Position numbers and translations under genes: made by a program
Shown here: positions 62,471-64,000 of the stretch, in pieces
Position numbering within the stretch: position 1 is the first letter of the stretch
Layout: every line of letters starts with the position of its first letter
NCBI GenBank assembly: GCA_023390905.1
Contig: JAEWBY010000061.1
Span: forward strand, 53,686 to 117,685
DNA: 64,000 nt
From: Pseudomonadota bacterium
GTDB lineage: Bacteria; Pseudomonadota; Gammaproteobacteria; Xanthomonadales; Xanthomonadaceae
Direction of reading: 5' to 3'
Notes under the pieces: generated by a model
The model's input: only the letters and a program-made list of their open reading frames with translations
Told to the model about the DNA's origin: nothing
The model's database searches: none

Positions 62471-64000
62471 TCAGGGCAGGATGTCGAGGGCCGCGGAGAC
62501 GATGCTGTCGGTGTCGATGCCGTGATGCCGGTAGACGTCGTCGAGGGAACCGACCTGACCGAACCGGGAGACTCCGAGATTGCTGCTGCGCACCCGGTTG
62601 ATGGCGGCCAGGAACGCCAGGGTGTGGGGATGCCCGTCGAGGACCGTGACCATCGGGGTGGCACGGTCGCCCGGGAAGAGCTGATCGAGGATCCAGCTCT
62701 GACCGGTACCCCGCCCCTGCCGCGCCTGCCAGGCATCGAAGAGCAGGCCGGGGCTGGTGATGCAGAGGACGTCGGCGTTGATCCCCGACTGCTGCAAGCG
62801 ATCTGCGGCGCTGAGGGCTTCGGGGACCAGGGCCCCCATCGCCACGATCGTCACCTGTGCGTCCCCGCCCCGTCGGAGGGGATACCCGCCGGCGACGACC
62901 TGGCGGCGTCGACGCTCACGCGCAGCGGGGTCGGCCGGTACCGCGGCGAGGGACTGATCGACCGGGCGGGTCGAGAGACGCAGATACGCCGACGTGCCGT
63001 CGGGGCGGCCGAGCCGGGACAGAGAGGCCAGCAGGGTCCACTCGACGTCGATCCCGAACGCCGGTTCGTAACTGACACAACCCGGTTGCTCGAGGCCGAT
63101 TGATGGCGTCTTGATCGACTGGTGGGCGCCGCCCTCGGCCGCCAGCGTCACCCCGGAGGGGGTGCCGACCAGGATCGACTGGCCGCCGGCGTAGATGCCG
63201 TACGACCAGGGTTCCAGGGCGCGTTCGACGAAGGGGTCGTAGAGCACGCCGATCGGCAGCAACGGCTGTCCCCAGCGGCTCCACGTGGCACCGAGTTCGC
63301 CGATCAGACCCACCAGATTGGTCTCGGCGATACCGAGTTCCATGTGCTGCCCGGTGGGCCGCTCGTTCCAGTGCATGATCGTCTCGGGGTCGTCGGCGAA
63401 CCAGTTGTGCCGCTCGGTGGGCGACCAGACGCCGACCTTGTTCACCCAGCCACCGAGATTGGTGGTCGAGCTGACATCCGGGCTGACGGTGACGACTCGT
63501 TTCGCCGCATCCGGCGACTGACGGGTCAGGTCGAGCAACGACCGACCGAGCGCGGCCTGGGTGGTACTGGTGCCCTTCGGGGTACGGCCGAAGTCGGCCG
63601 GGATCTCGAAGTCGGGCAACGGAGGCGCCGGATCCCGCAGAAGGCGTTGTGCTGCGGCGGCACACAACCGGCCTGCTGGGTCGTCGTCGGCGAACCGGCC
63701 CCACGGTCGGTCCGGGTCCGTCCCGAGGGCAGCCGCGAGCTGCCGGTACTCCTCGACGGTCAGCAGCGCCGAGTGATTCTGTGGATGGCCCTGCGTCGGC
63801 AACCCGTAACCCTTGATGGTGTAGGCGATGATCACCGTCGGGCGGGTGTCGTCGATCTGCCGGTACGCCTGCGACAGCGCCTGCAGATCGTGACCGCCGA
63901 GGTTGCGGACCGCTGCCAGGAGGGTCGCGTCGTCCAGTGCGGCAATGATTTCGCCGATCTTCTGGCTCTCGACACCGTTGCCGGGCAGACGGTCGCGAAC
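62471..64000 (-). CDS. Transketolase-like / pyruvate dehydrogenase E1 component (5' truncated by window end)
   Basis: The frame is open from the window edge (64000) to TGA at 62471, giving 509 residues, the C-terminal part of a protein of about 780-890 residues. The thiamine-enzyme segment TVIIAYTIKGYGLPTQGHPQNH leads into the transketolase pyrimidine domain (HMELGIAETNLVGLIGELGATW with the catalytic Glu; GGAHQSIKTPSIGLEQPG), and the C-terminal transketolase fold follows. It resembles homodimeric AceE-type E1 enzymes and the related actinobacterial transketolase-like family. Usage of GTC/ACC/CGG codons and the sequence style differ from the rest of the window. The upstream half and neighbouring lipoate-enzyme genes are not visible. 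Confidence 0.8.
   Translation of the reverse strand, partial: VRDRLPGNGVESQKIGEIIAALDDATLLAAVRNLGGHDLQALSQAYRQIDDTRPTVIIAYTIKGYGLPTQGHPQNHSALLTVEEYRQLAAALGTDPDRPWGRFADDDPAGRLCAAAAQRLLRDPAPPLPDFEIPADFGRTPKGTSTTQAALGRSLLDLTRQSPDAAKRVVTVSPDVSSTTNLGGWVNKVGVWSPTERHNWFADDPETIMHWNERPTGQHMELGIAETNLVGLIGELGATWSRWGQPLLPIGVLYDPFVERALEPWSYGIYAGGQSILVGTPSGVTLAAEGGAHQSIKTPSIGLEQPGCVSYEPAFGIDVEWTLLASLSRLGRPDGTSAYLRLSTRPVDQSLAAVPADPAARERRRRQVVAGGYPLRRGGDAQVTIVAMGALVPEALSAADRLQQSGINADVLCITSPGLLFDAWQARQGRGTGQSWILDQLFPGDRATPMVTVLDGHPHTLAFLAAINRVRSSNLGVSRFGQVGSLDDVYRHHGIDTDSIVSAALDILP

Overview
The window is a high-GC proteobacterial chromosome segment, best matched to the Xanthomonadaceae/Lysobacteraceae (Lysobacter, Luteimonas or Pseudoxanthomonas type). 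The reasons are the Oar-like TonB receptors, a SAM-I riboswitch in front of a metX-metB-hom operon, GTP-type PEP carboxykinase, a three-subunit transhydrogenase and the general gene set. The exception is the last 2 kb. From about 62.0 kb onward the protein style changes to actinobacterial: the end of pntB carries a second, truncated domain III, and the next gene is a transketolase/pyruvate dehydrogenase E1-like protein. This looks like an assembly chimera or, less likely, a horizontal join inside pntB.

Layout. 0-10.4 kb: a class C beta-lactamase-fold serine hydrolase, a frameshifted GMC oxidoreductase, a nucleotide-transporter-like MFS protein, DUF1304, a hotdog thioesterase, and an alpha/beta hydrolase-fadE lipid unit divergent from a TetR regulator with a candidate operator. 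10.8-12.6 kb: pckG. 12.8-27.6 kb: three consecutive copies of a module made of an Oar-like TonB-dependent receptor, a rho-independent terminator and a TPR-sulfotransferase. Directly after it come an ECF sigma factor, an anti-sigma-like protein and a DUF4097 protein (27.7-29.7 kb). This module is the most unusual native system in the window. The sulfotransferases resemble tyrosylprotein sulfotransferases in their PAPS-binding segment, and two of the receptor promoters share a near-identical 19-bp element.

29.7-40.4 kb: housekeeping and envelope genes: an exported hypothetical, hslO, mtgA, a GtrB-like glycosyltransferase, a CBS protein, AsmA, hemolysin III, prfC, an M23 peptidase and a phytase-like propeller lipoprotein. 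prfC has asparagine in place of the P-loop lysine. 40.5-44.1 kb: methionine operon metX-metB-hom behind a perfect palindrome, a -35 box and a SAM-I riboswitch. 44.3-53.1 kb: sdaA, a small glutaredoxin-like protein, an operon of two YceI proteins flanking cytochrome b561 plus a hydrolase, and an 1187-residue one-component hybrid sensor kinase. 52.4-56.9 kb: two tandem paralogous unknowns, hemE, a WGR protein and aroKB. 57.1-62.4 kb: pntAA, a reverse-strand sigma/DUF3106 cluster that splits the pnt genes, then pntAB-pntB.

No tRNA, rRNA, CRISPR array or insertion sequence was recognised.
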